Source: Nymphaea colorata (taxonomy: Eukaryota; Streptophyta; Magnoliopsida; Nymphaeales; Nymphaeaceae). From it: DNA of 64,000 nt. A model generated the notes under the pieces. The model was not told where the DNA came from. It did not search any database and saw only the letters and a list, made by a program, of their open reading frames with translations. The stretch lies in assembly GCF_008831285.2 (NCBI RefSeq), contig NC_045142.1, forward strand, positions 9,552,452 to 9,616,451, read 5' to 3'. Within the stretch, counting starts at the first letter, position 1. Each line of letters begins with the position of its first letter. Below, one piece after another: positions 11,228-30,700 of the stretch. Made by a program: the position numbers and the translations under genes.

Positions 11228-13090
11228 ACGTCAACCACCAATCTTTTCTATCTTAAAAGCAGCAAGAAGAAGGCCTTTCTTTCTTTTTTCTGCTAGAGCT
11301 CCGGTCACCAGGTTAGTTGGGTCTACTTTTGGTGATCAAGTTGGTGACGTTCAGGAACTTGATACCCAAATATCGTGAAGGAATTTCAACAATTTGAAGG
11401 TGGAAACGGAGCAGTGTTTTTATTCTCTCAGGGCCTTAGGTGCTAGAGTTTCTCCTCATGATTTTTCCAAAAGACTTGGAATAAATCTTCTTGTTCTTGT
11501 AGCCAACTGCAACAAGTGAGACTTTGTTGGATGCTCTTCAGGAATTGATTGGTTACTGGGATATTGCTAGATTATGTTCATTGACGTTGACAATATATAG
11601 CCACTACTGCAAATACAAACAATTTTCTCTTTCTCTTTGCAAAGTGACTAGGTGGAACCCAAATTGACGGAAGGCGTGCAAAATAATATCTGTAGTGCAT
11701 TGCTTCTCTTTTTGCTGATTGCCAGGATACCATGGCCACGATCAGATGGTACAAATTAATCCATCCTTGCAGAGCCATGTTCAAGCGGAAGAAGTTTACC
11801 CCCAGATGAGATCCGGCTGCTTCTTGAACTTAAAATGTACCACAGTCCTCCCACACTTTTTTAACATCCTCCATCTCATTTTTTTCCCAGTATGCACGGA
11901 TGAACATCAACAGCATCAGAAGAAGGGAGGTGGAGCTCAAATTTTATATGGCATATGAAATCTTTAAAGAGAAAATCTCACACTGGAGCTGCTTCAAGGT
12001 CTTTTAGACTGTTGTCGTAGTATTTCTGCCATTACAGCTGATCAAATTGAGAAGTCCTGGAGCTGTATCTTTTTCCAGAATATGTCACACTTGCCATGAA
12101 CAAAGGCGTCTCCAGTTCCCCATGCAATGCTTCGGGGATATCCAGCATCCCGAATCCTTTGCAATTTCCCATGAGCTAACACCGTGCAGCAGTAACTCAG
12201 CCACTTCAACTTCTACCCCTTCTGTTTACAGCTCTCTACTGGTTATTAGTTTGCATATGATTAGATGATGGATTTTATGCTGCTGCAGGGAAGTTACGAC
12301 AATATTTTCCTAAATAGGTAGCACCAGGGGCACCACAAAGAGCTGCTTTGGATTTAGAACGTCTCTCCAGAAAGGATAAACGAATTTTAGACCAAGTAAT
12401 GTTATTTCTGTAAATTTCAGAATATCGGAAAGAAGGAATATCGGAAAGACTTTCTTGTTCTGAAACAAACCAGAATTTTCACTGGCATAACTTCAGGAAA
12501 GATCTTGACTTGCGAGTACCTGAGACAAAGTTATTTGGTGTTACAGACAGTGGAAGGAACTCTGCGTTCCCTGTTGGTTCCTCTAGTCTCTTGGCACATG
12601 AACGTCAACCAGTAAACATGTTATCAGGACATAATTCTGGTGTCCGGGCTGATGTACTGTTAAATGTCTTCTTCCTTTACCCCAAAAGGTTGGAGCGAAG
12701 ATTCTGTTGCTGAAACAGGTGGAACAGGACTCTTTCCATCTTCCTTCATCCCATGAGGCGTCTGAGCAGGCTGCCTTGTCTAGGAATTTTGCGAGATTTC
12801 CTTACCCGCTTGATTGTCCATAAGGACTTAGAGAATATTTGCATTCAGGGAATCGCATCAACAGAGAGAGATGCAAAACTTCATAGGATTAAAAAAGAAG
12901 AAAATGAGAGTAAACTATTTTTCTTACGTATTTGGTATTGGATCAAGACAATCCAGATGATACTTTTCCTCAAGGGAGAAAAGTGGTGGCGGATTATACA
13001 GGCACCTTTGCCTCATTGAATAAGCATAAAGTATGAAGACGAGTATGGAAAAACAATAAAATTTCTAGATGGAAACCTAAACTGCTACCA
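11228..13090. other. Non-coding or unrecognised region downstream of the PPR gene
   Basis: Somewhat higher GC than the other intergenic DNA. Short open stretches (for example 12510-12713 and 12753-13019) are interrupted and match nothing I recognise. It could hold decayed exons of an unidentified gene. I assign no function. Confidence 0.4.
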
Positions 13091-13347
13091 AAATCTTTGA
13101 AATGTCCAATTCTCAGTAGCGCTCACTAAAAAAATAAAAATAGAACAGAAACTTTCACCTCAAATAACCCATGTGACAACAACCACAAAGCCGTTGCAAA
13201 GCCTTAAATCTTTGAAATGTCCAATTCTCAGTAGCGCTCACTAAAAAATAAAAATAGAACAGAAACTTTCACAAGCATCTAAATCTATAATATCATATAG
13301 TATCAAATAACCCATGTGACAACAATCACAAAGCCGCTGCAAAGCCT
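13091..13347. repeat. Imperfect tandem duplication, about 115 and 142 bp
   Basis: Both units start AAATCTTTGAAATGTCCAAT and share CTCAGTAGCGCTCACTAAAA, AGAACAGAAACTTTCAC and CAAATAACCCATGTGACAAC, ending in AAAGCCGYTGCAAAGCCTT. Unit 1 is 13091-13205 and unit 2 is 13206-13347. Unit 2 carries about 30 extra bases (AAGCATCTAAATCTATAATA...). It directly abuts the start of LINE homology. Confidence 0.88.
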
Positions 13348-16300
13348 TGTGGCCGTGCATTCTATTCAATAATTTTGTTACAACCAATCAGTTTGCTGAA
13401 ATTCTTGATCCCCGCACAAAGTTTTTCTGGTCTAACAATAGAGTGGGGCTTGCTAATGTGCAGAGTCTGATTGACCATTGCTTTGTGTCTCATGACAGGT
13501 GGGATTGCCGTGATTGGCTTTTCAGTCTTTATATACTTCCTCGCACCTCATCTAATCATAGCCCTATTGTTATGGAGGCTGAGAGGAACCACATCTTTAC
13601 CTATGGCAAATCAGTCTTCTGATACTTCACTTATTGGAAACAATTTCTCCAATGTATAAGCCTTATTACCTTACTGCTTGACTGCCCCATGGTTAGACTC
13701 ATTTCTAAACTCTAATTAGTCAGGAATAAGCTTCGGGTTTGGTCTAAGCAAGGCCCGAATGATCTGGAGAAAATTATTGACAGACTTAGACTGCAGGTTG
13801 GAGAGGCTCAGAAGCTTTTGGAAGGGGGTGATCTGCTTGCTAACTCTCGTGAGATGAAGCTCTCGCTCACTCTCCTAAAGCTTATCAAGATGGACGAGGA
13901 GCGACTGAGACAAAAGGCTCGTGTGAGGTGGATGAAAGAGGGGGATACTAATTCCAAATTTTTCCATGCTATTGTTAAAGGTAGGCAAAGGAGAAACCGT
14001 ATTTGCATGATCATGGATGGTGATAGTGTTGTTTCGGATATTGACTGATAATGTTGGTTCTGGGCTCCTTCCTTCTAATGTTTATCCAGGTCCGTTGGTA
14101 ACTGCAGAAGAAAATTAGTTTTTGGTTAGCCCTATTTGCGACGAGGAAATTCATTGGGTAGTCTTCAGTGTGAATTAGGATTCAGCCATTGGGCCAGACG
14201 GATTCAACAATCAATTCTATCATTCATTCTGGTCCATTATTGGGCCCGATGTGAGCATCGCCATCAAGGATTTTTTATGATCCAGCCACATAGTAAAAGA
14301 GATCAATAAAACTCACATTGTTTTTCTTCCCAAAGAAGAGGGAGCTAGCACCATGGACAAGTTTCGACTTATCTCTCTATGCAATAGCATCTTTAAATTC
14401 CTCACTCGTATTATGGTTTTACGTATGAGACCTATTCTGAGTCGTATTCTTGATCGAAATCAGTTGCTTTTTGATGGGCCGCAGCATTCAGGACAGCTTT
14501 CTATTCCGCCAGGAGGTGGTCCATTCCCTCGCTCGAAGTAAGTCCAAAGCTGCGTGTGTTGAAATCGATCTTAGCAAGACTTTACGACAGAGTGAATTGG
14601 CAATTCTTGGGGAATGGGCTTAAGCTTCTAGGCTTTTGATCCAACTGGATCAAGCGAATTATGACTGTAGTATCTATTATGTCCTCTGCGCTTCTCATTA
14701 ACGGCAAGGAAGGTTCTTGGTTTTACACCAGCAGGGGCCTGAGGCATGGAGACCTCCTATCCCCCTACCTATTCGTCGTCACGATGGAAATACTTAGTCA
14801 CAGCGTGCTGGCATATTTGCAATTGGAAAGGATCCGATCTCTCAAGGTTAGTTCTATAAGCTCGATCTGTTCCTCCTTTTATGCTGATAATGTACTCTTT
14901 TTCATTGAAGGAAAAAAGAAATTTTTTCTAGGCTTAGAGATTGCCTCACTGAGTTTGAGGCAAGTTCAGGACTCAAAGTTCATCCCAACAAGACATCTGT
15001 TTTTTTCTTCTACTTTTCGGAGTTGGATTGCAGTAGACTTTGTGCTATCATGGGTTGAAGAAGGGGTAATTATTCAGTTATACGTTTGGGTTTGCCTCTC
15101 CAAATTCAGGCCATCTCTAAAAGCCAATGTGAAGATCTTGTGATCAAAGTTAATCAGAAGATTGCTGGCTGGAAGCAGAAGCTACTCACTTATGCTGGTA
15201 GACTTTGCTTGGTTAAACATGTCTTGTCGTCTATTCCTAACTATTGGATGATAGTTGTGTGGATTCCTTTGTCGACTTGCCATCAAATTGACAAGTTGTG
15301 TTTGGGCTTCATTTAGGGGGACGATATGGAGGCAAAAGGGTCACACCTTATCAGCTAGGACTCTTTGCAAACCAAAGGTGAAGGGTGGAGTTGGACTTCG
15401 GCTCATTGTGGATGTTAATAGGGCCAACTTATGTTTTCTTGGGGTTAAAGTCATACACAGGATTCTCTCTGGACCGATCTTGTCAAGGCCAAATATTTAA
15501 CCAATAAGAGTTTGTGGCATTATAAACTCAGTGGGAGCGAATCTATCTTATGGAAGAGGCTGATCAAATGTTGGCAGCTACTTGAATCTCAAGTTCATTG
15601 GAGAGTCTACAATGGCTCAAGAGTCAAATTTTGGCATGACCAGTGGAATGGTGTCATTATCGCTAGGATGATCACACCTGCTCATTGGCCCCTCATTCAA
15701 GATACCATAAATTGTGCAATTAAGGGTTACTTGTTGATCAGGAAACCTGTATCCAACTGTTTCTTGATTGTATGAGCATTCTGATGCAACTTCCGGTGCT
15801 TGATGATAGCAGGCAGGACATACTCGAATGGGTGGATTGTGATTCCCGTCCGATGTCACGACACCATATTTGGGATGTGTTGCGAGCTAGTAGCCCCATT
15901 CAGCCTTGGAGGAATTCCATTTGAAAAGTTAGAACCCCTCCCCGTGCTACATGGACTGCCTACTTTGTAGTTGAAGGTCGCCTCTGTGTTGACGCAATAG
16001 CCTAAAAGTGTAGTCTTCAACTTGCTTCTAGATGTTATATCTGAAAAAAAACTTAAGAAGATATTAACCATGTTTTCCTTCATTGAAGAGAAATCAAAAG
16101 CCTGTGGGAGTTAATTATTAGGAAGTTTGGGCAGAACAATTTCCAGCCAACAACTGTCTGATAGGCTTCTCGCAAATTTAAAAACAAGATCCTTTTCAAG
16201 TGCTAGAAGAATTTGCTACACATAATCCTTCAGCATATATGGGAATGGCGCAACAGCTGCAAGCTCAAGGAAAAACCTACTAGAGCTAGTGGTAAGGCAC

Positions 16301-16920
16301 GATGGAGTTACTACAGTGATTTCATTATCTCTAGAGACTGGAAGCAAAGTGATAGACAAGCTATCCAAACATGGTTAAAGGTAAGGTTACCTTGGAGCTG
16401 TTGGAGGTGGGAGCAAGGAACTTTCTATAATATCCACATTGCAGTGCGTCTTAACAAGGATAGCAGGGATGTGTCAGCTCTAGCTAAGGAGAGTAGTGGG
16501 CATTACATCTTTGGCATTGTTTGCTGGAGTGATGGAAGTAGAGCTACTGATAAAGGCTGCCTATTGCAGCACTGCCAACTACCAGTTTAGGAAATCGATA
16601 GCTGTGATGGCATCATTAAGGTGATTTGTAACAATGAGTGTTTCATCAGCGGTTGCTGCAAATGCTTGAGAGACCATTCCATACAGCATGTTTTGGGTGG
16701 CTCCGTATGTCGATTACAAAACAATCTCGTTTTTATTAGAGATGACCCAGTGCCTGAGGTGTTTCATCTGCTCAAAAGAGTGGACAGTGCCATTATCAGC
16801 AAAGTTTGGCATCGACCTCCTTCAAACTGGAAGCCATACCAGGACATTTTGTAAATGTATAGGATCGCACTGATCCCATTTTTTAATGTAAATACTCTCC
16901 CATTTTTTTGTCAATAAATT
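13347..16920 (+). pseudogene. LINE (non-LTR retrotransposon) ORF2 remnant, second copy
   Basis: Order of recognisable pieces: end of the AP endonuclease (FFWSNNRVGLANVQSLIDHC and SSNHSPIVMEAE, 13420-13600); linker to RT (RWMKEGDTNSKFFHAIVKGR, about 13928); RT (IGPDGFNNQFYHSFW near 14190, DKFRLISLCNSIFKFLTRI at 14356, RGLRHGDLLSPYLFV near 14735, catalytic box FYADNVLFF near 14880 with Asn replacing the second Asp); thumb (GWKQKLLTYAGRLCLVKHVL, about 15168); then KPKVKGGVGLR. A C-terminal region to 16854 is probably a decayed RNase H-like part. AATAAA lies at about 16913. There are many stops and frameshifts. It is a different copy from the LINE at 7690: longer at the 5' side and with a different catalytic-box lesion. 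Confidence 0.87.
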
Positions 16921-17860
16921 CTGGGGCAACCCCCCAGCATCAGTTCTCCGAATTGAAACATATTGCTCTCTTGTGTACATATGTAGATGTATAATTGTTA
17001 TTTGCATTTAATACTCTTAGAAGTGTTTGGTTATTAATTCTACTATATTTTTCAAACTTTTGTTTCACGCCTTTGGTCATAATCTGGGACTGACATTGTC
17101 AAATTTTTTCATGCCTTGGTTCATAATCTTAGATTAATTGATTTTAACTAATTAGCACCATCCTTACCTCAAATCTAGGAAAACTGTATTATGCTGGCCT
17201 GACCCAAATATATTTTTATTGTTTTACTCATGTATAGCACTTTTTCTAAACAGTGTAACCTTCGACCTAGGACTAGTGTAAAAGACTATCTCGTCTAGTT
17301 TCCATTTAGATCCTAGCGACATCATTTCTGGCTTACAAGTACTCTATCGAGCTCAACATGGTCTATGTTAGATAAACTGACCCTAGCCCATGATGCACAA
17401 CTCAAGAATTTTAGTTCTACAAAGTTTAGAGCTAGTTTCCCAGTCACTTCCGCTACCATTTTGGCCAATTTAGCTCAATTTAGACAAATCAAGTGGGATT
17501 AACCCAGTCCATGCGTACGACATGTGCAGTACACTTAAGATGGTGTTTGATAACTGTCTTTCTAGACCGAACGAACATGAAGTCCTGTCTAACAGGCTCT
17601 TGCCTTGTCGATAGTGTTCTTTGTCTATTGTTTGAATGTTTTAAGAATGGAACATCATGTCCCTTTCATCCAGTGTTTGTTTCATCTCCATCTGTACTAC
17701 CTGTCCTGCCCAATGTTTGTTTTCTGTTCCATTTATTTTGTTTTCATAGTCCAGTGTTTGTTTCTTATGCTCTATTGTTTTACTTCCTTCATCAAGTCTT
17801 TAAGAATGAAAGGCATATAATGATTCTAATTGGGCCAGCTATCCTTCTACCTCAAAATCG
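16921..17860. other. Intergenic, no gene recognised
   Basis: AT-rich. A stretch around 17640-17800 contains repeated CCAGTGTTTGTTTC / CCAATGTTTGTTTT units and T-rich sequence. Frames there encode only hydrophobic low-complexity peptide and I do not call a gene. Confidence 0.45.
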
Positions 17861-18252
17861 GTAGTGGCTATATTGTGTACCTTGGAGAAAGCCCTGTTGG
17901 AGATCAAAGAAACAATCTATCATGGCTACCGTGACCTGTGCGATTGTATGGTTGAGAGTCTTGTTAGCTGATTTGGGTTTGCATAATCACAAAGCAACTG
18001 AACTCTACTATGATAATCAAGTGGCTATGAACATTTTAGTAAATCCAGTTTTTCAGGAGCATACAAAATGTATAGAACTCGATTGCCATTTCATTAGAGA
18101 GAAAATTCAATAAGCGATCATTCAACCACAACATGTATCTACTCAGCTACAAACTGCTGATATATTTACCAAGCCGTTGCGAAGAGAAGTATTCAAAAAC
18201 ATGTTGGCCAAGTTGGATGTCACAAGTCTTCACGCTCCAAGTTGAGGGGGAG
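17861..18252 (+). pseudogene. Ty1/copia RNase H C-terminal remnant
   Basis: The frame reads WRSKKQS then directly ATVTCAIVWLRVLLADLG, so the usual stretch between them (normally with SSAEAEY) is deleted. It continues with ATELYYDNQVAMNILVNPVF, TKCIELDCHFIREKIQ and, after a stop, ADIFTKPLRR. These are hallmarks of copia RNase H and the polyprotein end. It is followed by a polypurine tract (GTTGAGGGGGAG, about 18241-18252) and an LTR, so this is the 3' end of an element whose 5' part is lost. Confidence 0.88.
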
Positions 18253-18472
18253 TTTCAGTTAATTATCATTTATTGTAGAAACAAGGAAAATGGCAAGAAT
18301 GGATTTTTTTATGTTATGTATATTTTTGTTAGTCTGTTGTAACCTTCCTTATTTATCTTATTATCTCACCACAATCCTTAAAATTGTGGATCTTGTAAAT
18401 ATTCAGTATATAGCCTTGTAACCTTTCCCACAATATGATATACAAGAAGATTTTTTCTTTCAAAATTTTACA
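18253..18472 (+). repeat. Copia 3' LTR (degenerate)
   Basis: Starts after the polypurine tract and ends near TTTTACA at about 18466-18472. Its central and 3' part (18313-18470) is repeated in reverse complement at 22283-22426 with roughly 93 percent identity by eye, for instance GTTACAACAGACTAACAAAA in the inverted copy. The terminal TG expected for an intact LTR is not clear, so the left boundary is approximate. Confidence 0.7.
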
Positions 18473-22282
<3,810 letters not shown>

Positions 22283-22426
22283 AAAGAAAAAATCTTCTTC
22301 TATATCTTATTGTGGGAAAGATTACAAGGCTATACACTAAATATTTACAAGATTCACAATTTTAAGGATTGTGGTGAGATAATAAGATAAATAAGGAAGG
22401 TTACAACAGACTAACAAAAATATACA
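22283..22426 (-). repeat. Inverted partial copy of the copia LTR at 18253-18472
   Basis: Reverse complement of 18313-18470 with few differences: shared blocks include ATTGTGGGAAAG, ATATTTACAAGAT, CACAATTTTAAGGATTGTGG and TGAGATAATAAGATAAATAA. No copia coding sequence lies next to it, so it is a solo or truncated LTR in opposite orientation about 4 kb away. Confidence 0.85.
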
Positions 22427-24387
<1,961 letters not shown>

Positions 24388-27189
24388 TCAGTGATGGATT
24401 TCAATATTTATTTCTCTTCTTGGAAAAGAAAACTGCTTAAGGTTTGCTTCAGCATCAGGATGCACCACAACCTCCTGCATCTCCAAGCCATGTGGGTCCG
24501 GACTTCCATGCCTGTGATGGTGAGAAGAAGAACCTTCACCAACTGCATGGCGGGAAGGGCTTGCCGAACCGCCGGCAACCTGGCCTTCATTGTAAAACGT
24601 CGGCGACATTACGGAAGGGTCCATTTCACTCCGGTAACGATGTAGGAGATGTACAGGGGAGGAGTCATGAATTGGTGTTCCGGGGTTGCTAGACCTTGGT
24701 GTCCTTGGCCTGCTACTGCTTGGGGTTGGTGTCATATACCCTGGTTTACGGCCCTCCTTAAGGTTCTTTCTTGCACCGTTGTGCCATCTTCTCAATGCGC
24801 CGGCGACATTCTCTTGAAAGATTGTGGGCTTCATGTTGGTGCCCATCTGTATAGAAGACAGAGAAAACGCACATCACATTACATTAGTTACAAACTAAGC
24901 AAGTTGTGCATGTTTTAGGCCTCACTGTTGGCATGATAATTAAGTACCTGAGTGACCAACGCGTAGAGTGGGAGGGTGACATAGCTGCAGAGGAACTGAA
25001 TCAAGATCCTGGTTAACCGACCACGCAGTGTCGGATAAAACAAATGGTTAGTGTTTAAACGAATACGGAACCCTCATCGAAATTAGGGTTTATATCATTA
25101 GATTGTTTGAACACAAGGTCAGCAGCATGTTGCTAGCGAGCGCTTACCCCATTGAAATCCGTATGCTTATGTCTGATACTTTACGATGGAAGCATGACCT
25201 CAGCCCAAATGTACACTGCACGTCATACCAAAAAACGGTACATGTTGGACAGAATTAAATCACATTCTAAAAGCTATATATACATATATATAAAGAGAGA
25301 ATAGTAACTTGTAGTTTGTAAAATCCAATGGGTGTAGCTAGATTGATTAAAGATAGAGAAAGAAAACACAGGCGGGTATGAATTTCAACTAGAGAAGAAG
25401 AGGATGCACAACTAACCCAGGCCCATACAAAGAAAGCGAGCTGGAAGGCGTTCTGCAAGCAGGCACAAGCAATAAATGTTAGCAAGTCCTTATGCGATAA
25501 AAGAGGTAACAAAAGATTTGAATGTGATTTGAAAGGCTGTTTGGCTACTACAACACTTTGTTACTGTCCATCCCATAAACATGTTTCAAAAAATAAGGGA
25601 TTCATAAAACACTTGACAAGTGGTCGATGAATCTGCTCGATTTTTTTAGACAGATTCATGAGACAATAGCAATGAGTTACTATTGTCAAACGGTCTCTAA
25701 AAGCACTCGGCAAACAAGCATGGAGAGTGTTTAAATATGGTTTAATAACTATGAAGACTAAAACAGTAGATAAACATCATTTGTCCTCGTTAAACTTCAT
25801 AGTTTGGAAACGAAAAAGCTTAGACAAATTCACTTTATAACCTGTCATGCATTTATGATATTTCGGTCAATTCAATCCAAGGGAATACACTTATGACTTG
25901 GTCTTGAGTGCCTCATCAATATTTGGTTCGAAAGAGGATCAAATAAATTAACTATAATTACTCTTAAGAGAGTTGCTTAATCAATTTCTTATTTTGAATA
26001 ATTAGCGCCAGTGGGAGAAAATGAAGGGAGTTGCTATCACTGACACAGACGCAGCTCAGGACCCCGAAGGCAGGTGGAATGGTGGGGCCTTCGGGCATTT
26101 TTCGGGCGGTGGGTTTAATACCCCTTGCTCACCCGAAAGGGGGTTGTAGAAAGTAATTCGACACAAATAAACAAAACATCTAAGAAAAAGTTAGCAAAGT
26201 TGTACTTATTATGAGGCAGCTATATCAACTTATAAACTTGAGTTTGTTTGGTCGAATTGAATAAAACTCAATTAGTATTAGTAAGGAAATTTAGTACTGT
26301 AATCTTCAATCAGAATCTGGCCAAGGGACCAGCATCTAATATATGTTTTGTAATCTGAACCCGACTAGATACATATCAAAGGTACGCTGTCAGCTAATAC
26401 GATATGCACACAGGGGCGAAGCCAGGATAGGACCCCGAAAGGGCCCTGGCTCCAATTCAAAGAAATAAAATAAAAATTTACATGTAAATTAAAAAAATTT
26501 ATGGCTCCAATTCAAAGAAATAAAATAAAAATTTACATGTAAATTAAAAAAATTTACTGGTTTTATATAACAATCTTGAAAAATAATATTTCATCAAAAT
26601 TTGAAAAACTTTAATTCAACCCTCTCGTAAAAAATTTCTGACTCTACCCCTATGTATATGTACATTGCATACAAAATTTATGGCCGGATATGCTCTTTCA
26701 TGACATGTGCAGTGGCATTTCTTGCCAATTAATAAATTGGACGCATTTACAAGTTTCAATTCCGTGGCGTTATATATGCATGAGTGCCACGTTTTCGACT
26801 TCCTAAATGTTTTTAGATATTTTTTTATGATTTTTCTATTTTAATTGGTTTTATTTTATCCGTTGTGTGCGTCAGGATTTTAATTTTTTCTTTTTATAAT
26901 TTTAGGAATACAAAAAAAAAGGAAAAAGGAAAGCAATGTGGCTATATAGTTGATCTATCTGACCTGGAAGAGGACGAAGTGAATGAGGAAGAGGATCAAG
27001 CGAGGACGGCTGAACCAGAAGAGGTGGTCCGTGGGCTGGACGACCGGATTTCCCTTCACCACATCCCCTTTGTCTTGAATCTGCAGCCCCATCTTCGTTA
27101 TCACCACTTGCAGCTTCGTCCCCACCATAAGAATTATCTGCAACATTATTATTTTTTGAAAAAGGAAAAAGAATGAGGGTTGGAAAACC

Positions 27190-27239
<50 letters not shown>

Positions 27240-27680
27240 TAGCCAGGACGAAAAAGTAGTATTGTGACGAAATATCTTCAAAACGCGTGCGAACATAAGA
27301 TTTAATTTGGCAATAAATAAAAAATGCGCCTAAGTTTTGATAAAATAACAATGTCGCTAACTTTTGAATTATATATCGCGATTGTGAAACGTAATTTGAT
27401 GATATTTTAGTCATTTTAACTCATTATAGCTCATGAGTAGGAAAATAAGGAGTGCCGAAATCCAATAGTTAACTTGAAAACATGTAATTTCATTATCTTT
27501 TGGTTATTTTTTTAAAATTATAATGCCCACGCTGATGCTTTAGACGGTGCATGCAAAAGACTCCGACGCATGACAATTGAAACCTTGCAAGTGTATTTTC
27601 TATCATCACCAAAAACATGATTTCATGAACTTTTTAAGAGTTTCCTATAAAATTATTGTACAGAAATCATGGACTTGGTT

Positions 27681-27731
<51 letters not shown>

Positions 27732-30700
27732 AAGAGAGCTTACAATTAGTGGAATGAATGGTAGCCAAAAGTAGGAATACGTTCCTGCTCAAACAATGGA
27801 CGTTCATTTTCAGATTAAATATTGTTTAGATGAAATATATAATAGAGGAGGAGCACTAAACTAAACATTTAACTAATCCAGCTGTTTGCTTACCATTAGC
27901 GAAGAAGAGGATGAATAGGACCGCACAGAACCAAATTACCGGGCTAAAACATATATAAAAAAAATAGTCAAAAGGAAGTCAAAGTCAAATAGTTGCCAGA
28001 TGATTAAAATTTAAAAATTATAATTAAAAAAACTATAAATTACTGCTAAATACTCATAAACTGTCATTATACCATAATTTATGATTACTGCTAATTTACT
28101 GTCTGTTTTTAACGAAGAACTTTTAAATTTTAACCATCAGGAAATATCAGGCAACATTCAATCGACAGTAAAAAAATATATGGTTTTAGATATTTTTCAC
28201 CTGATGCCAACCACGACTTTGAAATCTTCGTCTAGGGATCTTTTGATGTACTTTTGAAAATCAAAATTGGTGGTAGAATGAGGAGAAAGATGTGCCTGAA
28301 AATCGTGGCTTGGATGTTAGTTAACGTAGAGACGAGGTAAATATTTAAAGAGCTGCTGCGTTCCTCATAGAAAGGGAAGAAGGTGAAGTCAAACGGAAAG
28401 ATTAATAATTAATTACCATGACAAAGCCGTGCCTTAGCGTCAAATAATCTACTTTCTGTACTGACCCTAGGAACTGCCTGAAGAAACACACCTGCATTAT
28501 GAAGAAGCAGTTAGATCCTTTGATACTTGGAAGCACCATCTTGATAGCTACGTGAATCACAATGGACCATTGAGCGAGTCATTACAGTCTCGTTTTGTTA
28601 TTCGGGTTCTTTTGTTAGCTGATCTAACAAAACAGATCTTTCACCCCGAAGGGCATAGCTGCAGAGACCTGGTGCCGCCGACACAGCTCTCGATGACAAA
28701 GGAGAGGGATTTTGAGATCAATCTTCCCATTGGCCCTAAAATCAGGGGCAGCTAAGGTAGGGCCCACATGGACTTGGCCATGCCTAAAAAAGAAAGAAAT
28801 TACACTTAAATTTTAAAAAATTTTACCTGTTTTATATAAAAATTTTGAAAAATGATATTTCGGTCCTGATCAAAATTTAGAAACTTTAATTCGGTCATGA
28901 AAATTTTCTAAGTTTGCTACTGTTAAAACTAATATTTCATTCTCTACATTTATTTCACATACGTATTCAAATTATATATATGTTGCTAAATAATATACAA
29001 ATTAATACCCAACTACATTTTTTTTCTCAACAAATGGCAAGGGAGAAATTTCAAAAAAGTCAGTTTTTTCTTTCAAAATTTTTGTTCAATGCTAAGATAT
29101 AATTCACTAAAAAGACCTGCTCTGTGACAACAATTCAAAGAGATTGGAGCGTGGCCATTAATGGTGTTCGTAGAGTCCAATGATCTCATGGTTCATATGA
29201 TTTTAGTTACGTCTATCATGGCCCACAAAGATAACTAGGAAGCCTGTGCATCGGATCGGGTCGGCAAAAACTTGAGTCCAAGTTTGGCCTGAAACTTAAA
29301 ACCGGAGCTTGAGCTCGGTTTGGATCTTCGGCTTCCCATTTAATGGAAGTTCAACTCTGGTCAAATCCTGCTTTTGCCAATAATCTTCAATTTAATCCCA
29401 TCGTCTTAAACCCAGAGTCAAAACTCTCGGATTTGGATACCTAATTCATACATGGAATCCAGTTCCGGTATAACTTTTTCGTGCCGGATCTGACTAAACG
29501 GATCCAGGCTTCGGGTCCGTACTTGGATCTTGCAGACCCATTGACATGGGCCACCATACGACTTTTTCTTTCAAATTTTTAAGGGGGCCAGAGGACGTCT
29601 ACTTTTCTCAGAAAACTCTGCGTGAATTAAAATTTTGAACAATCCAAATGAAAGGGATGAACTTCTTTGTTCTTACTATCCACAATAAAACTGGTATTCT
29701 GCTCCAGAACTGCAAGTGCCTTCTTCCAAAGGACGTTTCTCTTGCAAACCTGAACCTCTCGGGATCTGTTCACACAATTGAAGACATTTAGTTTTCCAAA
29801 CACCTTTTTTCAAATCTTCCTTTGTTAGACAAAAAGCAGATTTACATGTTTATTTCATTACCGTGTGTGAATCGGTACTCCGTGGTCTTACATTCTTGTT
29901 CCCATGCCTTCCACCTTCTCATCTAATTAAGAAACAGAACCACAGAAGCTTATCAGTTAACCAGAGAAGATGGTTTAAATAGGTCTCCTGGCGACAGTAG
30001 TATCTGTGGAGACTCTGACAAGAAAATCATAGAAACAGATGTAGAACAAATTACCTTGGCTCTGCCTAGCGCCATGGTGGTGATACAGTATAGAACGTGA
30101 GATACCGCCAACACGAAGATGAAAATATGAAGCTGATTGATCCCAGTCGACGAAACCAGTGCTATTTTCTGCAATTCCCACCAAAAAGATCATCACCACA
30201 GTTAATTATCGTCAAGTCTCTGTTGAGAATCTAGCTGTAGCTGTTGTAAGTCACTTGGTTATCACAATATTGGCATCACTGAGTCGAGCAGTGAAGAAAG
30301 ATGATGATGAAAATAATATGTACAAGTACAACCATCATCAATTGAGCTATATACTGATATCTTGCCTTGGCTCCACACTTGTCACCGCCGCCTCCGCTGG
30401 CGAGGATCCGACGAAGATCTGCACCGGAAGGGCCGGTCAGCAAGAGTTTCCGGCTATGAAGCTCCTCCGTGCTGTCGTCAGAGGAATGATCCTGGTTGCT
30501 TTCACCGTTAGTGCCGTAACTAGATTGGTTGACCGCCCTCGCACATGGAAGCATGACCTTCCCAAGTCTTTCTGGTATGCAAATCTGCGATATGGGGCCT
30601 TGCAACACTGTGAGCAGCAAGGATATGAACCCCATAAGCATCAACTCTGCCAACCAGGGAACCACAAAATGGTCGATCAGAAGTGATGATCAGGCACGGA

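Noticed and set aside
26902-27414. 170-codon minus-strand frame over MLO exon 11
   Set aside because: It is an out-of-frame shadow; the frame starting [12 protein letters not shown] matches the family.
30276-30665. Reading MLO exon 3 straight through to 30276
   Set aside because: The extension past 30366 departs from the MLO family, whereas a GC donor there restores the conserved Lys and joins perfectly in phase to INQLHIFIF in exon 4.
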